From: Streptomyces triticagri
GTDB lineage: Bacteria > Actinomycetota > Actinomycetes > Streptomycetales > Streptomycetaceae
NCBI RefSeq assembly: GCF_003429565.1
Contig: NZ_QUAK01000120.1
Span: 1-64,000 of the forward strand
Length of the DNA: 64,000 nucleotides
Direction of reading: 5' to 3'
The notes beneath the pieces were generated by a model, which ran no database searches, had not been told where the DNA came from, and was given only the letters and a program-made list of their open reading frames with translations. Below are positions 46,945 to 56,594 of this stretch, in pieces (positions within the stretch are counted from its first letter, which is position 1; the number at the start of each line of letters is the position of its first letter). The position numbers and the translations under genes were made by a program.

Positions 46945-49900
46945 GTGCGGGAACCTCCTCCGTGCGAGGTCCTGCGGGCGGCGGCGCGTCCCCGGGCGGC
47001 CCGTCGCCGTTCGACACGGGCCTCCTGCCCGGTGGCCGTGGGTGCGGGGGTGCCGTCCGGGCGGCTGTGGTCCGGCGGGCTCTCCGGGGTGTCGAGCAGG
47101 CGGGCCAGATCGCTCACCGTCGGGTGCGAGAAGAGGTCGACGACGCGGATGCTGCGGCCGAGTTCGCGTTCCAGGGCGGCCTGGACGCGCAGGGTGAGCA
47201 GGGAGTGGCCGCCGAGGTCGAAGAAGTTGTCCCGGGCGCCGACCCTGGGCACGCCGAGCACTTCGGCCCACACTCCGGCCACGACCCGTTCCAGGCCGTC
47301 CCGCGGGGCGAGGTACGGGGCGGCGACCGGGACCGCGGCCGGAAGTTCGGCCAAGGCGGCCCGGTCCACCTTGCCCGACGGCATCAGCGGGAACTCGGGC
47401 AGGATCTGCACCGAGTGCGGCACGGCGTACTCGGGAAGCCGTTCGGCGGCGAAGTCGCGCAGTTCGGTCTCCTGAGTGGCGGGCCGGTCCGCGGCGGCCA
47501 GGCAGTATGCGGCGAGATGGCCGGCGCCCGGGCTGTCCTCGCGCAGCAGGACCACGGCCTGCCGCACGGCCCGGTGCCGGCCGAGGACCGCTTCCACCTC
47601 GTCCAGTTCGATCCGGTAGCCGCGGATCTTGATCTGCCGGTCGGCGCGGCCGAGGAACTCGATGACGCCGTCGGGCCGGTAGCGGCCCAGGTCACCGGTG
47701 GCGTACAGGCGGGCGCCGGGCTCGGTGGCGAACGGGTCGGGCACGAACCGGTCCGCGGTCCGCCGGGAGTCACCGAGGTATCCGCTCGCCACCTGGACGC
47801 CACCGATGTGGATCTCGCCCGGGACTCCGGGCGGCACCGGGCGCAGTCCGGGAGCGAGCACATGGATCCGGGTGTTCGGGTTCGGCGTGCCGATGGTGAC
47901 CCCGGTGCGGCGGCTCTCGCCCCGGTAGACCTCGCAGCTCACCCCGATGGTCGCCTCGGCCGGCCCGTAGCCGTGGTACATGGTGCTGTCCGGCAGACGC
48001 TCGCGGAAACGGGCGAAGAGTTCCGGGGTGAGCACCTCTCCGCCGCACCACACGTGGTGCAGGCTCGGTGCGGCCGCTTCGATGCCGGGGCGCTCGAGCA
48101 TGGCGTCGAGCATCGTGGAGGTGACGTAGACGAAGTTGACGCGCTCCGCCGCCGTCACGGCGATCAGGGCGTCCGGATCCTTGTCGGCGCCCGGCGGGGC
48201 GAGCACCAGCCGGGCGCCGCAACTGAGCGGCAGGAAGATCTCGTTGACGGAGATGTCGAAGCCGAGCGGGGCCTTGTGCAGCACCGCGTCGCCGGGTTGC
48301 AGGGCGAGCAGCTGCGCCTGCCAGGGCAGCCGGTTGCGGATGGCCGCATGGGAGATCATGGCCCCCTTGGGGCGGCCGGTGGATCCCGAGGTGTGGATGA
48401 CGTACGCGAGGGTCCCCGGCTGATGGACCGGGGCCCGGTCGCCGTCCTGCGGCGTGGCTCGATCGTCCTCGGTCGGATCGAGGACCGGGATCCCGGACCA
48501 GTGGGGCGCGGACGGCTCCGCCCGTGACAGCACCGCGACCGGTGCCGCGTCCGCCACCACCTCCGCGATCCGGCGGGTCGGCCAGGAGGGTTCCAGCGGG
48601 ACGAAGGCCGCTCCCGTCTTCAGGGTCGCGAGCAGGCCTACGACCAGGGCGGCGGAGCGTTCCAGGTGCACCCCGACCAGCCGGTCCGGCCCTGCGCCCG
48701 CACGGGCGAGGCGGTGGGCCAACCGGTTCGCGGCCGCGTCCAGCTGCCCGTACGTCCAGCGGTGCCGGCCGTCGACGAGCGCCTCGGCCTCCGGATCGCT
48801 GCGCACGCGGTCCTCGAAGAGGCCGTGCAGGGTGCCGGGCGCCAAGAGCTCGGGCCGTGCGGTCGCGTTCCAGCCGTGCACGATGCGGTGCCACTCCTCG
48901 TCGGAGAGCATCGGCAGCTCGTCCACCGGGGTGTCGGGGTGCTCCGCGGCCGCGGTGAGCAGTCGCTCGAGATGCTGCAGGAGCCGCTGCACGGTCTCGG
49001 GCGTGTACAACTCGGTGCGATAGGTGGCGCCCAGTTCGGTGCCGGATCCGGTGTCCACCGTCTCGACGGCGAGGTCGAAGCGTGCGGTGCCGTTGTGGAC
49101 GGACAGTTCCCGAGCCTCGATGCCGGGCAGGTCCAGGGCCCCGATGCCACTCGTACGGGACGAGAACATGGTGTCGGCCAGCGGAGTGTGCCCCGCACTG
49201 CGGTGCGGGCGGACGGCCTCCACGACACGGTCGAACGGCGTGCTCTGGTGCTGGTACGCGGCGAGGCACTCGGCCCGTACCCGCCGCAGCACTTCACGGA
49301 AGCCGGGCCGGCCGGCGACGTCGATCCGCAGGACGATGCTGTTGCCGAAGTTGCCGACGAGATCGCGCAGTTCGGGCGCGTCGCGATTGATCACCGGGGT
49401 GGCGACCGTGATGTCGGTACGGCCGGTGCAGCAGCGTCACGTATCCGGTGAGCAGCGCCATGTAGGCAGTGGCCGACTCGGCCCTGCCGAGCTCGGTGAG
49501 CCGGTCGTGCACTCCCGCCGCGAGCGGCCGGGTGGCGCGGGCGCCTGCCTCGCCGGGGACGGGGGGCCTGGGCAGATCGGCCAAGGGGGCGGCCGGCGCA
49601 GGCGGAGGGGTGAGCCTGTCCCGCCAGTAGTCAAGTCCCTCGTCCGGTTCGGTCCCTGCCCGGTCTTCCTCGTATGCGTGGTCCCCGTACTGGAACGGCA
49701 GCGGCGCGAGGGACGGTGTGCTGCCGTCGGCCGCGGCGCGGTAGGCGGCGGACACCTCGGTGAACAGCGGCCGCCAGCTCAGGTCGTCGCAGGCGACGTG
49801 GTGCAGGACGACGGCCAGGAGATGGTGGTCGGGGGCGAGGCGGTAGAGGTGCAGCCGCAGGGGTGTGTCGACGGCCGGATCGAAGGGGCGCGCGGCGTCC

Positions 49901-50355
49901 GCCGCGGCCGCGGCGCGCGCGGCCCGCACACGGGCCTCGGCGTCGGCTGCACGGTCCGTCAAGTCGTCCACGGCCAGCGGCACTTCACTGTCGGCCAGGA
50001 CCTGCTGGACCGGCGTGCCGTCCGGGCCCGCGCGATAGACCGTACGCAGGATCTCGTGGCGCCCCGCCACGGTGCTGAAGGCTGCTTCGAGGGACGCCGT
50101 GTCCAGCGGACCGGTGAGCTCTGCCGCGACGGCCAGGTTGTACGCGGCACTGTCGGGACGGGCGTGCTGGTGGAACCACATGCGGTACTGGGCGGAGGAC
50201 AGCGGGGTGGCATCGGGGTCCCGTCCGTCGCCGACTGCCTTGTTCCGTACGGGAGTCGAGGCGTCGTGCTGCGCCAGCAGGGTGCGCAGCAGCCTGCGTC
50301 GGGCCGCTTCGCCGCCTTCGGCGCGCGGCAGGGGTTCGGGGGTGTCGGCGGTCAT
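46941..50355 (-). pseudogene. NRPS module C-A-PCP with an apparent frameshift near 49425
   Basis: About 1138 residues in two reading frames. Frame 1 starts ATG at 50355 (MTADTPEPLPRAEGG) and codes for the condensation domain up to GYVTLLH, with catalytic HHVACDD. From about 49425 the homology continues in another frame, beginning GRTDITVATPVINRDA, through the A domain (HTSGSTGRPKGAM, GYGPAEATI, MPSGKVDRAAL) to the PCP (LGGHSLLTLRV). Frame 1 stops at 49294 and frame 2 offers a GTG at 49394. The missing residues fit an 8-base loss between two CACCGG copies. Hand-read A-domain code is about D-I-N-Y-V-C-G-I-G, close to hydroxy-ornithine-type codes, low certainty. Either a real inactivating mutation or an assembly error. 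Confidence 0.8.
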
Positions 50356-53300
50356 GGCTGCTCCTCGCCGGGTGCTGTGGTGTGCGCGGTGGTGTCGCTC
50401 AGGGCGCGGCCGACGTCCTCGTCGCTGAGCCCGGCCAGCTCCCGATACAGGCGCGCCACCAGGTCCAGGCGTCCAGGGGCGCTCTCCTGGCGGCGCATCT
50501 CGGCCGCCATGCCGGTGACCGTGAGCGTGCCGAAGAGCGAGCGTGCGGTGAGGTGTTCCCCTTCGAAGATCGCGCGGAGGTGGGTGAGGAGCCGGGCGCC
50601 GAGCAGGGAGTCGCCGCCGAGCGCGAAGAAGTCGTCGTCGACTCCGACGTGTGCGAGTCCGAGCAGCCGGGCCCATTCCTCGGTGAGCAGGTGTTCCAGG
50701 GGCGCGGGCGGGGCGTCGCCCGCCGCCTCCGGCGCATGGGCGAGGTCCGGAGCGCGGGCCGCGAGTGCCGCGCGGTCGACCTTGCCGTTGGCGGTGAGCG
50801 GGAAGTCCTGCACGGACGCGAAGGTCGCCGGGATCATGTGCTCGGGGAGCCGCTCGCCCAGGTGTCGGCGCAGTTCCCTCGGCGTCGGCGGGGTGGCGTC
50901 CGGCGCGTGGCGCACATGTGCGGCCAAGGCGCTCGGTCCGCTGCGCCCGGGGATCGGCACGCCGGTGACGACGGCGCGGTCGACTGCGGGGTGGGCGGTG
51001 AGTGCGGCTTCGACCTCGCCGGGTTCGATGCGCTGTCCGCGCACCTTGATCTGAAGGTCGGCGCGGCCGACGAACTCCAGGCTCCCGTCGGGCAGATGGC
51101 GTCCGAGGTCGCCGGTCCGGTAGAGCCGCTCGCCGGTGACCGGGTGCTTCAGGAAGGGCGAGTCGGTGCCCCCGTCGTCCTGCAGATAGCCGCGCGCGAG
51201 GCCCACGCCCGAGCAGTACATCTCGCCCGTCACACCGTCGGGCCGCTCGTGCAGCCGCTCGTCGAGCAGGTGGTAGACGGTGTTCGCGATCGGTTTCCCG
51301 TACGGGATGCTGGGGCGGGCCGGATCGGTGGGGCCGACCGGATGCCAGATGTTCCACAGGGTGGTCTCGGTGGGACCACCGACGCTGACGAGCCGGGTGT
51401 GCGGGGCAAGCCGGGCGAGGGTGCGGGCGGTCTCGGGCGGTATCCAGTCCCCGCCGGTGAAGGCGAGTCGCAGGGTCCGCAGCGCGGGCGCGGCGTCGGG
51501 GTGGTCGAGCAGCATCTCCAGCATGGCCGGCACCGAGTTCCACAGGGTGACGCCGTGTTCGGCCATCAGCTGCGCCCAGTGGGCGGGGTCGCGGACGGCG
51601 TCGGCGTCGGGCAGTACGAGGGTGCCGCCGGCTCCGAGGACGCCGAGCAGGTCGAAGGCGGCCATGTCGTGGTGGAGTGCGGTCAGTCCGAGCACCACGT
51701 CGTCGGGGCCGATCGCGAAGGTCTCCGCCGTCTCCCGCAGGGCGTTGGCCATGCCCCGGTGCTCGATCATGACGCCCTTGGGGGTTCCGGTGGATCCGGA
51801 GGTGAACAGGACGTAGAGCAAGTCGTCGTGTTTCTGGGCCAGTTGGTCCGGGCCGGGTGGCACGGCGTCCGGCAGCGGGCCGTCCACGGCCAGCGCGTGG
51901 GTGCCCTCGGGCAGGGCGATCGGCGCGGCCCCGCTCCGGGTCAGGACGGTACGAACGCCGGCGCGTTCCAGCAGCTTCGTGATGCGGGCGGTGGGCTGTG
52001 CGGGATCGAGCGGCAGGTAGGCGGCGCCGGCGAGCAGGACACCGTGGACCGCGACGGCCTGCTGCCATCCCTTCTCCACGAGGACGGCGACGACATCGCC
52101 CGGCCCGCTCCCGCGAGCGGTGAGCGCGGCCCCCACCCGGGCGGCGCCGTCCAGGAGTTCGCCGTACGTGAGCGTGCGCGTGGGTGTGATCACGGCCGGG
52201 TGGCCGGGGCGGCGCTCGGCCCACTGCAGGAAGTCCGCGTGCACCGGCGCCTCGGGCAGTGGCCGGACGCGGCCGCGTGCCGCGGTGCGGCGCGCCCGCT
52301 GCTCGGGCGGCAGGACGTCCGGCTCCCGGCTCGTCCACACGTCCTCGTCGTGGGTGAGCCGGTCGAGCAGCAGCCGGAACGCCTCGAACATCGCGGCGGG
52401 CATGCCGTCGGGAAACAGCTCTTCCACGACGTCCCAGTTGTGCACGAGACGGCCCTGCCGCTCGTCGAGCTGCACGTCCAGGTAGACCTGCGGAGTCTGC
52501 GAGAGGCCGTACACCTGGGTCAGGTCGCGGTCGAGTGCGGTGTCACCCGCCTCGGCCCAGGCCAGCGTGCTGGTGAGCACCACGGGCATCTGGGCGTGCT
52601 CCATCCCGCCCTGGACCCGGGCCAGTTCACGCAGCATCCAGGCGCCGCTGACCTCACAGTGGCTGAGGTCCTCCCACAGGCGCTGCTGTATCCGCTCGGC
52701 GCGCTCGGCGAAGGTGTCTGCGGCCCGCTGGTCGACCTCGATCAGCGAGAAGGAGGCGAACTCACCGACGAGCCGGTCCACTTGGGGGTGGGTCGGCGTC
52801 CGGTTCATCCGCGGGACGTTGAGCGTGAAGCGGGGTTCTTCGCTCCAGGCGGCGAGGACCTCCGCGAACGCCGCGAGCAGCAGCGCCGACGGTGTGAGTC
52901 CGGCTTCCCGGCCCCTCGCCTTGAGGGTGTCCCAGTCGGTGCGCTCCAGGACGGCCTCGTGGCGTACGAAATGCGGCTCGGCGACGGTCGCGGGGTCCGC
53001 GGCGAGCGGAAGACGCGGGGGGCCGGGCAGGTCCGCGACGCGCTTGCGCCAGTACGCCTCCGACTCCCGGCGTTCCTCGCTGTCGTCCGCGGCCTCCGCT
53101 TCGAGCACGTACGCACGGAAGCTGGTGGTGAGCGCCGGGAGCGGCGCGGCCGGGTCCTCGTAGAGCCCGGCCAGCTCCCCGTACAGCACATGCCAGCTGG
53201 CGAAGTCGCAGACGAGGCCGTCGAATCCGATGAACACCCGGACCAGGTCGTCGCGGAGTCTGGCGACGGTCACACCGAAGAGCGGCCAGCGGCCGGCCGG

Positions 53301-53663
53301 CCGCACCTCGTGCGAGAGCCTGTCGCGCAGGGCGGCGAGTTCACGGTCGCGTGCCGGCTCGCTCAGCTCTCGCAGATCGACGACGCCCGGGGTGAAGGCC
53401 GGTGCGTCGGGGAGTACGCGCTGGGTGAGCGTGTCGGGGTCGATGACGGCGCGGAGCATGTCGTGGCGTTCCACGAGCAGCCGCCATGCGGTCGTGAAAC
53501 GGCCGAGGTCCGGATCGCCCTCGAACTCGAAGTAGGCGTGGGTGGACACGTTGCCGAGTTCGAAGACGTCTCCGCGGCCCAGCAGATAGGCGCGTTGGGT
53601 GTCGGTCAGCGGGAACGGCTCGAAGCGGTCCGTGGTCGATCGCCGGAGGGGTTCTGTGGTCAT
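50352..53663 (-). CDS. NRPS heterocyclisation module Cy-A-PCP
   Basis: A 1103-residue synthetase. The first domain (about 10-440) is a heterocyclisation domain: Cy1 FPLTDTQRAYLLGR and Cy3 FDGLVCDFASW, giving D-x4-D-x2-S in place of the condensation HHxxxDG. The A domain (about 480-960) has LFTSGSTGTPKGVM and NSVPAMLEMLL, TGGDWIPPE and GGPTETTLW. The hand-read code is about D-M-F-N-F-G-V-L-W. The N and W positions agree with cysteine codes, so Cys (giving thiazoline) is tentative; Ser or Thr (oxazoline) remains possible. The PCP has FALGGDSLLGAR. It overlaps both neighbours by four bases. It would accept salicyl from the carrier protein and form the hydroxyphenyl-azoline ring. Confidence 0.92.
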   Translation of the reverse strand: MTTEPLRRSTTDRFEPFPLTDTQRAYLLGRGDVFELGNVSTHAYFEFEGDPDLGRFTTAWRLLVERHDMLRAVIDPDTLTQRVLPDAPAFTPGVVDLRELSEPARDRELAALRDRLSHEVRPAGRWPLFGVTVARLRDDLVRVFIGFDGLVCDFASWHVLYGELAGLYEDPAAPLPALTTSFRAYVLEAEAADDSEERRESEAYWRKRVADLPGPPRLPLAADPATVAEPHFVRHEAVLERTDWDTLKARGREAGLTPSALLLAAFAEVLAAWSEEPRFTLNVPRMNRTPTHPQVDRLVGEFASFSLIEVDQRAADTFAERAERIQQRLWEDLSHCEVSGAWMLRELARVQGGMEHAQMPVVLTSTLAWAEAGDTALDRDLTQVYGLSQTPQVYLDVQLDERQGRLVHNWDVVEELFPDGMPAAMFEAFRLLLDRLTHDEDVWTSREPDVLPPEQRARRTAARGRVRPLPEAPVHADFLQWAERRPGHPAVITPTRTLTYGELLDGAARVGAALTARGSGPGDVVAVLVEKGWQQAVAVHGVLLAGAAYLPLDPAQPTARITKLLERAGVRTVLTRSGAAPIALPEGTHALAVDGPLPDAVPPGPDQLAQKHDDLLYVLFTSGSTGTPKGVMIEHRGMANALRETAETFAIGPDDVVLGLTALHHDMAAFDLLGVLGAGGTLVLPDADAVRDPAHWAQLMAEHGVTLWNSVPAMLEMLLDHPDAAPALRTLRLAFTGGDWIPPETARTLARLAPHTRLVSVGGPTETTLWNIWHPVGPTDPARPSIPYGKPIANTVYHLLDERLHERPDGVTGEMYCSGVGLARGYLQDDGGTDSPFLKHPVTGERLYRTGDLGRHLPDGSLEFVGRADLQIKVRGQRIEPGEVEAALTAHPAVDRAVVTGVPIPGRSGPSALAAHVRHAPDATPPTPRELRRHLGERLPEHMIPATFASVQDFPLTANGKVDRAALAARAPDLAHAPEAAGDAPPAPLEHLLTEEWARLLGLAHVGVDDDFFALGGDSLLGARLLTHLRAIFEGEHLTARSLFGTLTVTGMAAEMRRQESAPGRLDLVARLYRELAGLSDEDVGRALSDTTAHTTAPGEEQP

Positions 53664-54661
53664 CGCGCGCCCCGCTGCAGTTGCGGACGCGGATCGGGCC
53701 AGAGCCCGGCGATGCGGTCCAGGCAGGCCTCCCGGGTGTCCGGCTGTCCGACCGCGTGCCAGCCCCGTGGAAGGGCACGCGCCGCGTCCCACACGGAGTA
53801 CTGACCGTCGCCGTTGACCACCACCGTCCAGTCGGCGCCGGCCTTCGCTTCGCTGCGCACCGGTGCGCCGGCTCCCGTGTGGAACGGGCAGTGCTCTCCC
53901 GCAGCAGCGGGGTTGTTGTCGTCCTCCAGGAAGTACTGACGCCACTCACGGTTGTCGTCGTCGCCGTACGCGCCGAGGAAGGGCGAAGGGTCGACGGCGT
54001 CGTACTTGCGGAGCCTGGACCGGATCGTCCTGCGCGCGGCCGCACCACGCGGGGTGTCCGCCTCCAGTCCCTCGAACACCCACCGCGGCTGGAACGTGAT
54101 CATGAACTGGTCGGCCCTGCGGCTGCGACGGCGGTCGTGGGCCGGTGTGTTGCACACGACGAAGACGGGTGTGCCGCCGAAGGCGAATTCCCACATGCTC
54201 TCGTCGGGATCTGCGGGCAGATCCGCCGGCCACGGCTGCGAGTCCTTGGCGACCAGATAGCGCAGCACCGACCAGAACCGTTCCCGATAGGCGTCCATCG
54301 GCAAGGGTTCCTTCTCGGGCCGGAACAGCACCACGAGAGAGGTCTCCTTGCTCAGCGAGCGGTACTCCTCCAGATACCGGCGCAGCAGATCGGGCAGCCG
54401 CGACCAGTCGTCCTGCCGGTCCGTTCCGTCGACGTATCCGAGGCGCAGGGTCTTCTTCCGTGCCGCCGCGACGCCGAAGGTGCACGGGAAAAGGTCGGTC
54501 TCGGAGAGAACGGACCGCAGGAACTGCTCGGCGCTCCGTGCACCCCATTCCGGGGTGTCGCCGATGGTGATCTCCTGAATCGACTCCAGGGCCGATTCGA
54601 TCTTCTCTCCACTCGAACGTTTCTTGTTTTCGGGCATGCCGATGCCACACTCCGCTCGCAC
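53660..54661 (-). CDS. YqcI/YcgG-family haem N-hydroxylase fused to an MbtH domain
   Basis: A 333-residue fusion. Residues about 25-265 match the YqcI/YcgG family (FPCTFG, MWEFAFGGTPVFVVCNTP, FMITFQPRWVFEG, LGAYGDDDNREWRQYFLEDD and the CPFHTG cysteine). Characterised members are haem enzymes that hydroxylate guanidine nitrogens: DcsA (arginine, D-cycloserine pathway) and GntA (guanitoxin). Residues about 274-328 are an MbtH-like protein: VVVNGDGQYSVW, PRGWHAVG and WPDPRP match the family signature N-x-E-x-Q-x-S-x-W...GW...W-x-D-x-R-P with E to D and W-P to W-D changes. No other MbtH is in the window, so this fused one must serve the two A domains. The GTG start is at 54661; ATG at 54637 is possible. 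I know of no described fusion of this kind. Confidence 0.88.
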   Translation of the reverse strand: MRAECGIGMPENKKRSSGEKIESALESIQEITIGDTPEWGARSAEQFLRSVLSETDLFPCTFGVAAARKKTLRLGYVDGTDRQDDWSRLPDLLRRYLEEYRSLSKETSLVVLFRPEKEPLPMDAYRERFWSVLRYLVAKDSQPWPADLPADPDESMWEFAFGGTPVFVVCNTPAHDRRRSRRADQFMITFQPRWVFEGLEADTPRGAAARRTIRSRLRKYDAVDPSPFLGAYGDDDNREWRQYFLEDDNNPAAAGEHCPFHTGAGAPVRSEAKAGADWTVVVNGDGQYSVWDAARALPRGWHAVGQPDTREACLDRIAGLWPDPRPQLQRGAR

Positions 54662-54693
54662 GAGAAAAAGGCAGGGAAAGGACGGGAGTCCGG

Positions 54694-56199
54694 TCAGTCG
54701 GTGACGAACTCCCGGAACATTTCCTCGGGAATGATCGGCTGGTGGTACACACAGGTTCCGGAGAGGACCACCGATCCGTGCAGCCGCGAGGTGGGAATGA
54801 GGAGCTTGTCCCCCTCGGAAAGGGCGATGCGATGCGTGACGTTGTTCCAGAAGTGCATCTGCCCGCTCTCGACCATCACCAGGCGGTGCTCGTCGTGGAC
54901 GTGTGTCGTGGAGGTCTCCTCATGGGTCTCCACGAACGTGTCCAGATCGACCTCGATGTTCTCGGTGACCAGCTTGTGCTGGATGCCTTCCGCAGCGGTC
55001 TTGTAGTCCTCGATGCGGTCGGCCCAGACGAGCTGCTCGGTGAGGTCGTCGTCCCAACGGGCGGCGATCCGCGCGGCGTCGGCGAACCCCCGGTGGAAGG
55101 AGGTGACTACGTTGTCGCCGAAGCGCTCGGGCAGCGGTCCGAGGAAGCGCTCGACCAGAGCGGCGGCCTCCTGGGGGCCGATGGCCGCGACCTTGTCGAA
55201 GTAGGCGGCACCCAGGTCGAGGGCGTCGCGCAGCGCGTCCCGCAGCGGCGCCGCCGAGGCGGCGAGGTCCACCAGGAGATGGGTGACGGCGCCGAGGAAC
55301 TCGGGCAGCCGGTCGCCGGCGAGCGCCAGGCCGAGCAGGTGGTTGCCCCGGGCGAGCGAAGTGCCGAGGGAGAACTGCCAGTACGCGGCGGGCGAGCTCG
55401 TGAGCCCCGCGTCCTCGAACATCGACCGGTAGTCCGGGGCCGCGAGGACCCAGCCGCGCCGGATCTCCTCGAGTGCGGCCTGCAGGCCGGGGTGCGCGAG
55501 CGTGGTCTCGGCGAGCGCGCCCCGGCCGATGGCGTGGTGCACGGCCGGCAGGAAGACGCCCGACTGGATCAGCAGGAAGGTGGCGGCGCTCCGTGCGTCC
55601 TTGCGGCCGGCCGCGGTCGCGAAGGCACGGTGCGGCTCCGCGGTACGGCGCTCGCAGTACTCCCGCACCACGTCCTGCACCGCCCCGACGGTCGGCTCGG
55701 CGAGCTCCGTGCGGTCGTCGTCCAGGTGAGCGAAGAGATGGTTCTCCAGGACCGGCCTGGCCAGCATGCCGAGCAGGCGGTTCTCGTACGAGCGGAACTG
55801 CTTCCCGTCGGCGGCGGCGGCCGCGTCGGCCCGCCCGGGCAGCAGCGCGTTCTCGGCGTCGTAGACGTTGCGCAGCATGCGGTGCCCGAGCAGTCCGCTG
55901 AGCAGCAGCTGGCGTTCGGCGGGAAGCACCGGGGCGTAGTCCAGCCACGCCAGATCGTCCGGCCGGACCGGGCGCCTGAAGGGGTTGTCCGGGGTGGTGA
56001 GTTCCTCTGCGGTCGCGGCGCGGAAGGCCGCGTTCGCCGTGTATGCCTTGAGTACGGAGTTGGGGTCGGCGGCGAGCTCGCCGAGAATGCGCGTGACGGG
56101 GTAGGGGGTGGTCTCTTCAGGCTGACAGGGCCTTTCACTGACTTCAGTGTGCTGTGGAGGACTGAGGTCGCGCTGAACAGACGAAGGCAGCCGGGACAC
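54694..56199 (-). CDS. Cupin-containing putative N-oxygenase (SznF/GrbD-like)
   Basis: About 501 residues, start uncertain. Residues 420-500 form a cupin with HVH at 433/435 and a third His at 474 (PTSRLHG), the three-His metal set, with 39 residues between the second and third as recalled for SznF (409, 448). The N-terminal 400 residues are helical, ending in the segment GNHLLGLALAGDRLPE and THLLVDLAAS. SznF carries a haem-oxygenase-like di-iron domain here; I could not place its seven ligands, so that homology is unproven. The gene precedes the YqcI/YcgG-MbtH fusion. In gramibactin-type clusters a similar pair (grbD, grbE) makes the diazeniumdiolate amino acid graminine, which is the suggested role. 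GTG at 56199 has no good ribosome site and the frame remains open further upstream. Confidence 0.65.
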   Translation of the reverse strand: MSRLPSSVQRDLSPPQHTEVSERPCQPEETTPYPVTRILGELAADPNSVLKAYTANAAFRAATAEELTTPDNPFRRPVRPDDLAWLDYAPVLPAERQLLLSGLLGHRMLRNVYDAENALLPGRADAAAAADGKQFRSYENRLLGMLARPVLENHLFAHLDDDRTELAEPTVGAVQDVVREYCERRTAEPHRAFATAAGRKDARSAATFLLIQSGVFLPAVHHAIGRGALAETTLAHPGLQAALEEIRRGWVLAAPDYRSMFEDAGLTSSPAAYWQFSLGTSLARGNHLLGLALAGDRLPEFLGAVTHLLVDLAASAAPLRDALRDALDLGAAYFDKVAAIGPQEAAALVERFLGPLPERFGDNVVTSFHRGFADAARIAARWDDDLTEQLVWADRIEDYKTAAEGIQHKLVTENIEVDLDTFVETHEETSTTHVHDEHRLVMVESGQMHFWNNVTHRIALSEGDKLLIPTSRLHGSVVLSGTCVYHQPIIPEEMFREFVTD

Positions 56200-56594
56200 C
56201 GGATCCGGGCATGCGCACAGGGACGCGCACACCGGACGTATCGCCGAACACCTTGATGGGAACGACCGCGGTACGGCCGACGGGAGAGCCGGTGTTTCCC
56301 GGCGAACTCGAACAGAACAGCCGCGTGGGCGCGGCCGGTGAATGTCGCTCCGCAATACCTGCCGTATGCGAAAGCCGGCGGCCCCACCGATTCGAGAACG
56401 AATCAGGCAGTGCGGGCCGCTGCAGCGACATGAGATGTGGATGACCGAACGCCATTTCGGGCGAACACCCATCCGACACCGGGAAGCATATGCACACTCA
56501 AACGCCGAACACAAGGATCGATCCGAACCGTGGACCGATCCCGCGACCACCGCCGACGGAATCCATAATTCCGCTGCGCGATCCGTCCAACTCC
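56200..56594. other. 395-bp untranslated gap upstream of the biosynthetic operon
   Basis: It lies between the stop of the leftward TetR gene and the start of the leftward operon. I see no iron box, no copy of the shared operator, and no clear -35/-10. GGAAT-5-ATTCC (56558-56572) is a short inverted repeat. The cupin frame stays open to 56550, but the translation is Cys/Ser/Arg-rich and unlike a real N-terminus. Transcription may run through from the TetR promoter. Confidence 0.45.

Noticed and set aside
50382..53804. Plus-strand frame of 1140 codons across the Cy-A-PCP NRPS
   Set aside because: Antisense shadow; the minus-strand protein has complete NRPS motifs.
56200..56550. Extension of the cupin protein to an upstream start at 56550
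   Set aside because: The added residues are Cys/Arg/Ser-rich with no homology and no ribosome site; treated as untranslated.
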